From: Nyssa sinensis
Lineage: Eukaryota; Streptophyta; Magnoliopsida; Cornales; Nyssaceae
DNA: 64,000 nt
Assembly (NCBI GenBank): GCA_008638375.1
Contig: CM018047.1
Coordinates: 48,095,679 to 48,159,678, forward strand
Direction: 5' to 3'
Below, in pieces: positions 1 through 12,200 of this stretch. Each line of letters starts with the position of its first letter. The stretch's first letter is position 1. Made by a program: the position numbers and the translations under genes. The notes under the pieces were generated by a model. The model was given only the letters and a program-made list of their open reading frames with translations, made no database searches and had not been told where the DNA came from.

Positions 1-230
1 ATTATCATCAGTTTAATGTAAAAACAATTAGTTAATAATCCCAATCCACTGTCAGTAACTGTCCAATAGTCAAAATCTTAATGAATTCTAAACTCTGATG
101 CAGTAAGTGTACTATGACAATTATCTGTGCTTATCATCCAGCAACAGAAAGTGACTACTAAGAGAACACTTACACAGTCGTACTATAAATCTGAAGAAAA
201 AAAAACCACAACTATAATATGCTTTTCCAC

Positions 231-3200
231 CTGTTTCAGTTCTTCACGACGCTTGAATGGCATTCTTGGTCCATGACGTAAGAGAGCCATAGCTGCTGTT
301 CGCAATTCTAAAGGAGACACACCTGCCTCCTCAAGATTTGCAATAGATTCAGATGATCCACATATTTCATGGGCTTGTTTAGAATCAACTACTTTACGAA
401 CAAAAAGTGGTATTCCAAATTCTGCAGCAATCTGTTTCTTATACTTCTCTGCGGCAGCATGAGCAATTTCGTGACAGTCCACACAGAGAAGAACAATATC
501 ATGAGAACGATGACTTTTTAAATGCTCTGGAAAGTGCATTCTGTAGCATGAGGGTATTACTCGGTAGCGTAAGTAGTGATTTCCTTCACCACAGCCAACA
601 CATATATTTTTTTTACTTTGAATATAGAAGTCATTGTCCTCATCTTGGGGACGGCCTTTGGGTTCAAAAAGAAGCATTATGGCAGGTGGATTGTCATCAA
701 TAAGTTTTGCCAGATCTCGACCAAGATACCTGTAGCAAGCAGATTTCCATATAAAATCACAGAGCACAAAACTATGTCATTATTTACTAGCCAAAAAACT
801 AAAAACTAAAAACTAAATACAAACCAATAGTTGAATAGAATGAAAAAATGTATCCCACTAACCATTCAAGCTTTCTGCGATCACAATAACACAGCAACCG
901 TCCATCGTTTGCATAGATCCTACAGTTGTGATAAACTGGAGATTTGCAGGAAAATTTTTGAACAAACAGTTCTCGAGAAGCCTTCCGACCAACTCGTTTT
1001 GCATTTTTAAATCCATTTTGTTTAGAAATAAATCTATTTTCTAGTTTCAGGTTACTTTTTGACAACATGGCATAATTGTAAATAGACAGAGGGCAACTCC
1101 CTTTTGATCCCAGGTGCTTTTGAAGAATCAGTTGGAAAATATTGGGCTCCCCTATCTTTTCTTGTAACAAATAATGAATGTCTTCCCAGTGACTACAAAC
1201 AATAGGGGATGGAGATTGGAGGGAATAATTAAGACTCAAACTATCAATATTAAGATCAGTTTGGGATATGGTGTTGTATATTTCGGTTTCAGTTGTCGGA
1301 ACTTCATGCGCAAGAGCAGCAACAGCATTATCTGATAATACATATCTCAGGCTCTCATCATGCACACGAGCCTGAAAGGAAATACATACAACAAAGTGAA
1401 CTCAAAGAATATAAAAGAAATTTGCAACTTTCCCCATACCACTATAAAGATAAAAAGAGGTGCAATCATATGATAAGAGGAAATATTGAATATGTGGAAA
1501 CTGGAAAAGTAACTGAACTCTTTTGTTCAAGAAAGGCCAACAAAAGTAATTCTCCAATAAGAATGTTAGAAGGAAATATTAAAAAAAAAGGTATATCTTC
1601 ATTGGAATCACCAACTTTTTTTTAGGTAAGTAAAATTTTATTGAACACCCGCCAGAGGGGGTGAACCCATGAACAAAAAAGGGAAGCCCACTCAACTAAT
1701 GCTCTAATCCCCCAAAAACTGTACAAAAGAATAAACAAAGTTTTCAATAATTCTTCCTCTTCAAAAATTCTTTTATTTATTTCCCAACATAAGCACCAAA
1801 ACAAGCATAGAGGTGCCAACAACCAAACCTTCCTAATGCTCCTAATATTATTGATAATGTTCTGAAAAGATTTTAAAACAAACAGATATGCCTAGATAAA
1901 TAATTTCTCTCAAATAATATTGCAGATAGTAGCTACAGAGACAAAGGAATTGACATAAAGTAGAGCAGCAAAGGGTTAAGCAGCCTGCCTTGGCTACCAT
2001 GTTCACCATGATGCTGGAGATGACGGTGCCAATTAAGAGGGGAAGCTAATCACAGTTTGCCAGATGCCAGCCCAGCCAAATTATAGATTTTGCTTTTGGC
2101 CACTCATAAAATCAGTACAAACTACAAAGCATCATTCCTCAAAGGCATCAAAACCAAGGCCTGCACAAACTCCAACAAATCTGGATACCCCACCAAGATA
2201 CCAACTAAACTACCATTGCAGTGTGTTTGTGACATTATTATTCATTCCACTAATACATAATTGGATATAGGATATACCTATATTAGTCATCAAGCTAGTA
2301 TCATTGTTATCCCATCTCACTACCCTTGTACAGGTCTAAAATAAAGAGCAAATTGTGAAAAATAATAATAATAAATTAAACCTGCCATTCCAGAGGCCAA
2401 GAAAAAAAATTATTCAGGCCTCAGTGCTGCCATCATCTGGAGAATTGCCACCTTGAGAACAAGGGAGTTCAAATTTGAACTTTGATGAGCATTTACTCTT
2501 TAATATTGGCTTATTAGGATTTTAAAATATTCGTTTACAAGTAAAAATTCATCTAAAGAGTGCCAAGGGGGAACAACCCAAGTCATGTGACGTATACAAG
2601 AGACAAAGGGAAATACAAAAACCTCATCTTCAAAAATCTACAGAAGTAAATATCGGGAAAAAATCTACAGAAGCTTCTGACCCTTGAATTTCTACACAAT
2701 AACTATAAATACAGGGACTTTAACATCATATGTTTTAACTTGAAAATTGGAACCTCCTTCCCTTGAAAAGAGATGCTATTCTGCTCCTTCCAGAAACACC
2801 ATCTAAGAGATAAGGGTGCTGCTCTCCAAATTGTTACATCTACCCCCCCCCCCCCCCCCCCTTTTTTTCTTCCCCAGGACTGTAGCATCTCTATAACTAA
2901 ACACAACATCCAATGGATCCCAAACAACAAACCAAAGGGCAGAGCATAGTGTTCTATAGCCACCAAACAATGGAGAATTAAAAAAGTTGGTTTTTTCCAT
3001 TGCCCTGATAATCAAAATCCTCTCTATACAACAAAATAAATAAATAAAATTCAGAGGAAACTTTTGATACTCCAAATGATTCTCCACGAATAACTGACTA
3101 TTCCTTCCATATTTACCAAAAAACATTAATACTCTAGTTAATCACATTTGTGCTCCAAATACGGAACCCTAATGTTCCAAAACAATAAATTTAGTAATTT

Positions 3201-6200
3201 GAGAAATTTCTTCATCATTCTTTCCTTAATTTTCCCTTTAAGAAAATAAATAATAGAAAAGAACTAACCAAATTAAGAAATCAACACAAATAGGTATGTT
3301 TAGCTCAATACTTTTACATGTTTTATAATTTATTATTTCAATATAACAAATTTCTATAAATATATGACAACTTGTAAATTTCAATGACATTAATTCTCGT
3401 TACTCATCTTTGGGTAAAAAGAAGAAAAAAAAAACTCCTAGAATTAGACTTATCCTATTGTATTTCACCTGTGTCATCTATGTAAGCATATCCTCTATCA
3501 TCAACTCAACTCAACAAAGCCTTATCCCAATTATTTAGAGTCGGCTAAGCCTATCCTTTATCATACTGTATTTAAAGTAGGCAGTGTATTGCATTTCCAT
3601 TCCTATTCTATGTACCATAATGATTTGTGTTCCACGTAAGATTGGTCCCTACCATCCCCGTACAGAAGGATCTAAACTTCATTTTTAATAAGTATGGCAT
3701 TCATAGAAAAGTGCCAAAAAAGGGCAATGCCCATATACAAGAGGCTAAAACAAAATACAATTAGCTCCTCAAGTTCAAAGCTCCTAAGAACTTTACAAAA
3801 GAATTCAAATAAACCCTAAAAGATCTCGTATCCCAAAAAAAAAAAAACCAACCAGACCATTAACTATTTCCAAAAACTTTCACAGTGCTCATCCCCCTAA
3901 AAAAATTCCACTATTATGCTCCCTCCAAATACACGCAAGGGCTAATACAATTACACTCGATATAAAAAAAAAAGGGGGGGGGGGGGGGGGCGCTAAAGTT
4001 ATAATGGCCAAACTCTTCTATTCTTGCAACCTCCCCCCTGCCACCTAAGGAAATTGATCACCAAACCCGACAACCCAAGAGATACCAAAAAGGGGAAACA
4101 AGGTAGCCCATAAATCCCCAGCCTCCAGACACAATAACAGAAGATGCGAGTAGACTCCTCTGCAGCTTTGCACATTGGTTAATAAATGATTAGATTCAAA
4201 AGAAAAGGAAAACACGGCTTTTACAGGAGCACAAGGGAATACCCCAGCCCAACACACATACACTCAAGAGAGAGAGAGAGAGAGAGAAGAAAAAAAGAGA
4301 AGGGGAAAAGAAAAACTCAGTTCATTCTTATTCTTGGACTATTTTTTTGTATTGGCCCCGTGAATTCTTCTGCTTTTCTTGCTTCCCCCCCTTCTATGGG
4401 ATCTCCTCCTGCTGTTGTTCTTCCCTAATAAATTCTATTTGTGCTTACTATCATGGGCTATGGGATGTCATAAGGCACATACCTCTTGTTAGGAAATGCC
4501 ATGCCTACTTCGTGTCTTATAATTTGTTTAGAAAATTGCCAAACATGTTGAGGTTCAGCAGTTTCCATAAACATGTCAGCAAGTGATCTTTCTACATAAA
4601 GAGTGATTAAAATATGAGAACAGAGAGGCAGTGACAAAGATACAAACTTAATCTTCAAATTATTCTATAGATATTCAAAATTGCAACCGCCAAAAGAATA
4701 GAAAAAAAAACCATCAGATCATAATTTGCTTCTATATTCATAAAAAAAGGATTACATTTCCCATACAATAACAATATTGGCCCTTCAATAGGAGTTAAGC
4801 TTGTAAAAAAGTTACCACTTACCATTAAATCCCTCCAGGTGCACAACTGTCTTACAATATCCTGAAACTGAATGAGAAAACCACCAAAAGATATATGCAT
4901 TTTAGCAAGCTAGCTTCTACTGATGCCTAAGGGGAAAAAAAATCACAGAAAGCAGCAAACCTCAGTGTCACAAAAATTCGATGAAACACCTCCTTGATCC
5001 TTCACATGACGGGAAATTATTGATGATGCAGCAGACTCTCCTGGAGAAGCTTCAATCTCTTTTGAGAATAGTTGCAAACAAATTGTGTTTGAACGCTGGC
5101 TAGCCTCGAGAACAAAATGGAACTTGTCATCGAGACACACTGATTTTTCAGATACACTGATACTTCAGAATTTCGATACTATGAAGAATAGAAGATACAA
5201 CATTGAAAAGTTATCACTCAAACATTACGTTACTTATCAAAACAAAACAAAAAAGAAGTTCGACATTACATTTGAACCTAAGTTGAGGCCAAACTTCTCA
5301 TGCGCCTCCTTTTAGCTAACACTACATAACAATAATAAAGTTAAATAGTAGGAGACAAACCTATGTGCAACAACTTTTTCCAGCCCCTCCAAAAAAGGCC
5401 TGTTTTTTGGAGGCGTGACGAGGTGGGGAGAACAAGTTCCAAGGAATCTCAAATGATTCTATAGTTTTAACGATCTAATCATCCAATGGTAAGTCAAAAT
5501 TTCAAGAATAATAGAAAGATACCAACAAAAAACACAGTTTGAAACTAAACCATTTTTTCTTAATGGAATGACTCCTCTAAAAAGGTAGGTCTTTAGGGCA
5601 AGCAATTGACAACATAGTATAAGTGCAGGGAAGTTTTGTGTTTGACTCCTTTTGCCTCGCGATAATGTGTAACTTGTTAATGCCCATTTGTGAAACACCG
5701 CCAATGAGAGGGATTGTTGAAATATATAGTAACAACCCTAACTAATAGCTCGAGCTTTTAGAACAACCAGTTGATAACAAAGTAGTAGGCCTTGTATTCA
5801 AATCCCAACACCTCTTGATAATATAATCTATACCGTGTTAGACCTACTTGTGGAGGGGATTCTACCAAAAGGGGGTGTGCTGATGATGTTACTGTTAAGC
5901 AACTAATTATTCCAAAAACTTAACCTGTAAGAGAATAGGCCAACAATATATATCAAGCTCTCAACACTCCCTCTCATGTGCGACCACAAACTCACACGTG
6001 GAGAGAAAAATAAACCACAGACAAATAAAAAGTAGAATATAGTGAAATTTTGTACAAATAAACCAAACAAGGAATAAATGCAAATGGAGAGACTTGAACC
6101 CAGGACCTCTCATAACCAAGGTCATGATACCATGTTAAGCAACCAATTACTCCAAAAGCTTAAGCTGTTAGAGAATGAGCGAACAATGTATATCAAGCTA

Positions 6201-9200
6201 TCAACAGTTACATCCCTCTCTATCAGCCTAAACTTTTACAGTAATTGTTCAGTACTAGTTTTAAACATTACAAAAGTTTTATTGTGTATCATGTAAGTTA
6301 ACAGAGCATGTAACAAATAAGTGAACCCATATTTTTCTTTCCTTTTGTTTATTTTCTTGGATTAATGGAGACCCTCATAAAAAGCCAACAAAACCACATT
6401 ACTAATAGCCATTTTGGAAAATTAAGCCTCAAAAAATAAATCTTGAAAAGAATTTAGGGAAACGTGACAAACTTGGGGAACAAAAGGTTTGAAGCCTTGA
6501 TGTTGCAAAAATAGGAATTTCTATATATCTTCGACATGATTGTTTGGGTTTTCACTGGTACTTCCAAGATCTTACCGCTTTTACAGATCTGAGCCAATGT
6601 TAATAGGTTTAGTATACAGAAAATTTTGTTTAATTTTTTCTGTTTTCAAAAATTAATGTTTTTTTTTTTTTGTTTCTGAAATTATCAGATGGAAATGAAA
6701 CCTAGAGGGGTGAGATTATTATTATGTAGTGCTTTGATTACATATTAGGAATTTAAACCCAAGTGAAAAACATGTTTGTTTTGTTCTTTTTTCAAAATTT
6801 TGAATAATCATGCAAGAAAAAGCTGAGATTATACTGTAGAAGAAGATGAGAAACGGGGGGGTGGGGATACTGAGGATGAAAAGGTTGACAACTGATATTG
6901 TCTTTGAACTAGGCTAAGAGTTAAAATCAATGATGATGTAACTCTATAAGGGAGCAACATGGTACTGCCCTATTGGCTATTCTAACCAATCTCATAAGTA
7001 AAAACTTGTCTCTTAAATAAATGAAACTGACTAGTTGTTCTCAGTTGTATATATTTTTCTGCAATGACGGCTTTCCATTTCTTTGTACTTGTTTGGAATG
7101 CTGTTGAATTTTGCAACTTGTTTACTATTCTCAACACTGTGTGACAGCTAATACTATTTGCACCATTCACTCATCTTAATATTTAAATCATTTCTGCCTT
7201 TTAAAGAAACATCAGTGACTGTATTCATCCTCTATCTCATTCCTTCAACCAAATTTTACCTTCATATCTCATGTGATTATGCCAGACAATGAAAGTTATC
7301 TCTTGAGTGTGAATCTCCTTACCTTGGTCACAGGTGTTATTACTTGACAATACGATTATAATTTTTGGGTTCAAATCCCTTTATTTTCCTGTTTGTTTGC
7401 AAACAAAATATAAGTAGAAATCTCTTACCAGAGTTATAAAGAAGAGATTAAAAAAAGAACTTACAATTGTCCTGTTGTTTGAGCTCAGAGGCAAGACAGG
7501 TTGCAATATACAACAGGTAGTGTGCATCTGTTCGAGCATATTTTACCATTTCCACTGGGAGGGGACGTTGTCTCCAGTCTTCACGCTACAATAAAAGATA
7601 GAACAAATAAGTAAAGAGCATTGGTCTACCATAATTAGCACCATTTTACAGAACTTGAAACCTATTCCAAGCATAACATATCACACTCCACCATCATACT
7701 ATTAAAATTGAAAAAAAAAAAAAAAAACTAGAGCTTTTTATTCTTTTCTAAGTTCTACAACAACTCCCTTCTTGTGCATAAAACCTTCCATTGTACTAAC
7801 TAACTCTTCTTTTTTATACCATCATTCAATGTCATACAAGATAAACCCTGAATAAGACTGGATAAACAATCGAGCTGTTTGAACGTTAGCCAGCAATTTT
7901 TTGCCAGTTGAAGAAAACATGGACAAGCAATAAGCATAAAATCTATCTTTTGAACTTATTTCTAAATAGAAATTACTCAAAAGAATTTTTTTAACTTAAT
8001 GACATTAAAAAACTATTGTAATATTTAGCCAAATATTCTCCTTTTCTTATTTATATATTTTTTCACTAATTCTTGATGAACTTTTAGCACGTCACTAGCA
8101 GGATAGTTAATTGACATCTTTTAACAAACTTATTACTAGATAGAACTCCAGAACAATACGATTTTCAGCGTGGATGAGTAAGAACAGTAGTGGGATGATC
8201 ACAAGGACCTTAGTTTCACCAGTGAACTAATTATGAAATTATTTGCAGCATAAATTGCCAGTTGTTTCACGTAAAACATTTTAAGCTATTTTTAGTAGAA
8301 TAATAAAAATAACATGTAGGTCCCAGATAACCTAAAAACAAATTTTCCACAAGCCATTTGCTCAAGAGAAGGCTCAGGTTTTTGGAAGTAAACAAGAGAA
8401 TGGTTCCAAAGTGTTTTGATAAGAAATTTTATACATCAAATAAATCATTGTACATTAGAAGTTATGAAGCCCAGATGAAAGAAAATGAAAGAGGAATAAT
8501 AGATCACCTTGTTGCTTTCAGCTTTCTCACCAATCTTGTGTGCTGAAAAAATTAGTATTACTATCATAGGGTGAAACAATCTCTCCTTAAATATGAACAA
8601 CAAAATGTTTCCTCAAAACAAATCTTTTGCAGTGTTGAGTCCAGGGGGAATCAGGTGTTAGATTCCTTGACACTCAATTAGGTTGGATTCAAAGGAAAGG
8701 GAAGGGAGAATTTTTTAAATCCCTTCATTTCCATTTTTTTCTTCATTTGTTTTGCTCAAGGTGAGAGGATAGAAAATAAAATCAAAAATAATAATAATAA
8801 CTTCCCTCTCTCACCCCCAGATTTTTCAAGATGGGGAAAAGTAGGACTTATCTGTACTTTTTGCAAGAAAAAGAATGTAAAACCCCAAAAATTCATTATT
8901 TTATTAAATAGAATTTATTGTTTAACCTAAAGAACAAATACGAAAACATATTTACTTTGTAGTACTATAGTTAATGCCTTTGGAAATCTCATTAGTCTAT
9001 GAGAGTCAGACCAAATCCTACATTTTTTTGTTGTTCTCTTGGAAATCTAAGTCAATTTGGCATTGGGGAATTATGCAAGATCATGATGGTCAAGTTCTAT
9101 CTGCTTCTCTAGGCCTTTTGGGGTTGCAATTGTGCAAAAAGGAGTAGTTGGAGCTCTTCTTTTACTTCCCATCTGGAGGCTAGGGATTTTGAGTGGATCT

Positions 9201-12200
9201 TCTCCTGGCTAACAAAGAAGTGGATGTAACAAAGGCTGCTTTCAGTAGAGCGTTATATTGGAGAGATTGCCCTTAGTGTTTTTCTTTTCTTTTTGGTTTA
9301 TAGCTTTTTTTGCTTGCTTCACTAAGAGGAAGTCTCTTCGTTTTCTTCGGACTCTTCTCTCTTTCGAATAAGTTCTTCATTTTCCGTTATTAGAAAAGTA
9401 AAGAAACAAAAAACCAATTTGTACAAGAAAATTCACAATTAAACATTTACAGGAAAAAAAAAACATTAAGTGCTTTTATTTTTAAATCAGAATTCATAAT
9501 TTATCACGATATCAATCCAAGAGATTATAATCTTCACACAATTTACAAAAAATAAAATTAAATAGAATAGAATAAAAAAGTGAATGCTATAAATTATAAT
9601 TTAGGGTAAATTATACTAACCTCCCTTGAGGTATATCGATATTACACATGGATCCCTATGATTTGAGAAATTACACTGACCTCCCCTGTTAGAGTTGGTC
9701 TCTTAACAATGTCAATGAATATAATGAAAGTATTTTATTACCCTTACATTTTAAATTACCTTTTAAATGTTAAAATTAAATATATTAAAATAAAAAAAAA
9801 AAAACTATTATGTTTCTCTCTCTTCTTTCTAGGGTCAAACCCTAACTCCTTTGTTAGTTTTAGCAATCTAAGCTCCAACCAGTTTCATATATGGTCAAAC
9901 AATCTGAATCTTTCAGCAAACAAATAATTCCTATTGTTGATGACACACCGAAAAGCATCTCTTATTTTTAAGTCAAGTGAAGAACAATTCGATCACCAAA
10001 ATACAAAAGCCCCAAAAAAAGAACTTACCTGCTAGTTTCAGAAATTCAAGCTCCAAATACCAATTAACATATTTACCAGCTCAAATAGGTCACAAACTCA
10101 TCCAAGCTAATTTAAATACCATCGTTAAGTTAAACAATCAAAACACCTGCTAATGGTGAGGTGGCCGGAAGCAAGGTTGTTATTGTCGTCAATGGCGGTG
10201 ACCGGTGAGGTTCGTGGGTTTCTCAGTGATGCCTTTATTGTTCACGGTTGTTCTTGACAAAGAGAGAATAGAGGGGATGGAGATCGAAAGCAATTGTTTC
10301 GCTTTCTTACCTAAAATCAACCAAAACTTGTTTCCTAAATTCCAAAAATCTTTCATTGATGATCTTCGGCATATCGTTATGTTTCAAGTGGTAAACGTTG
10401 CTTGAAGGAATCCTCGTGATATTGTTTTTACCATTATTTTAGATAGTCAATGATGAGTTCTTCCATCAGAATCATAAGTTGAAGATGAAAAAAAAAAAAT
10501 TGAACTAATCATAAGATTGGGTCAGTTGTGTGAGTTTTCATTGCTTTACCTACATCAGATAATAAAACTAGTCAAAGAAGTGGGTCTTTGTGGGACACAC
10601 ACACACACACATATATATACACATATTCATAGATGAAAAGAGACAATGTAAGAAGAAAAAGGAGTGCATTTTTGAAAGGAAATAACACACACTACTGTTT
10701 GGTTGTGAGAATTGAATTACAAGTGTGTGGGTTTGTGTTTAACAGGGGTAAAGTCGGTATTTATAAAAATATGTGCGATGACATCAACATATTATGTTTG
10801 GTCAACTAACGGTTGACTCACTGAGAGGGGGGGGGGGGTTTGTTACCGACATTGAACTTCAGGGAAGGTCAGTGTAATTTACCCTATAATTTATTAACAT
10901 CAAAGGACAAAAACATGTGATTTCCCTTAACCAAGCATCAGCAAAATGGTGGATGACGGATATCACTTTTCATCAAGAAGTTGAGATAAGTAGACAACAT
11001 CAACCATACTAACATAAATGCATTTGCACAGACGCTCAGAACAATCACCATAATCAATACAATGCGGTCTCACGAGGAAGGTATACGCACATGGAAAATC
11101 AAAAAGTAAGTGCAACAGTTACACAGAAACAAACAATTAAACATGTCCAAACAAGTGCCTTTCAACATTAAATTACAAAAATTTGAGTGTTGGGCATTAT
11201 GTTTCATCTTAGAAGTTTTTTCTCTTATGTAACTAGCTCTTGTTATGCTTATGTAATAATTTGTTCTCTTTTTTCTTGGGGGCTTTATTTTTCTATTTTT
11301 GCATGTGCATTCTATACAACATATTTCTGTGTGTTCACAGAGAATACATATGAAATAACACATTATGCATTCATGAAATTTGGAAAGATGCATAAAAGTT
11401 AAATCCCAAACCTGTAACAGTTTGTTTGTGGCAACACCACAATACATTTCAAGCAAATATGCTAATGATTTCTGCGGTTTTGACAACAACTCACATGCCT
11501 GCAATATAATAAGATCGGCGCAAAATTAATGACAAATTAAATGCCACGCAATCACTAAATTCACCTTTTGCAGAATTCTAGAAGTGTAAAAGAAAGAAAT
11601 GGCATCCTCCTGGTTCCTACCCCCTCTCTCCCCATGCTTCTTTTAGACGCAAAACATTTTAACTCATTAGAGAAGTTCTAATACAAGAAGTATGGTCCCC
11701 AGATATTAGCAGAACTACTAGAATAATCTGGACACTGAAATTCACCTTTGCAGTATCAAATAAGTTAACAACGTAAATGTGGAAATCTCTTTGTAGCCAG
11801 AGAACATCGTTATCAGCACCATGGAACACCTACAAAAAAAAATTTTTTTTTTACAAAACCAAAACACTGGATCAAACAAAAAGAAACAAATTGTATTGAG
11901 GCACTCATTAAAAAGCAAGCAAGGAGGAAGAAAAACAAAAACAAAATCAAGGTAAGTAATGCAAAATGCCAAATGAGAGTAACTAATATATTAAAAAACT
12001 ATACCAACAAATTCTTGTGCTGGCTATAGACAAACTACATAAGAATCTTTCTTCTTCAATATCCAACATAAATTTTATCTGAAAATCATAACATATGAAT
12101 TCATATAGCATCAATGGCTTGATGTAGCATATACTCGTAAATTACCTTGCAAATACCAGGATTGGAGAAAACTGGGCCAAGAATACTCATTATATCGTGC

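Larger units (their letters stand above)
1372..4822 (-). other. RRP6L3 intron 8 (3.45 kb), largely retrotransposon remnants
   Basis: This is the intron between the coding exons ending at 4823 and starting at 1371. It is filled by at least three LINE 3' fragments (listed separately), a SINE-like patch near 3490-3570, a run of 19 C at 2843-2861 and a run of 17 G at 3974-3990. The remaining AT-rich sequence (about 3130-3480 and 4400-4820) shows no coding signal. Confidence 0.7.
7586..11411 (-). other. RRP6L3 intron 5 (3.8 kb)
   Basis: The largest intron of the gene. It contains a LINE RNase H/3' end relic (9050-9410, plus strand) and a complete 1281-bp Mutator-type element (9604-10884). The 7600-9000 part is AT-rich with no recognisable element, and 10900-11400 shows nothing beyond chance open frames. 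Confidence 0.65.

Noticed and set aside
4458..4658. Minus-strand frame with [18 protein letters not shown] between RRP6L3 exons
   Set aside because: Looked like an extra exon, but adding it breaks the known order (exon 4867-4823 joins in phase to 1371), and no good acceptor and donor pair supports it.
11070..11504. Open frame of 144 codons on the minus strand
   Set aside because: Only its first 29 codons (11498-11412) are RRP6L3 exon 5; the rest runs on into intron sequence with no coding character.
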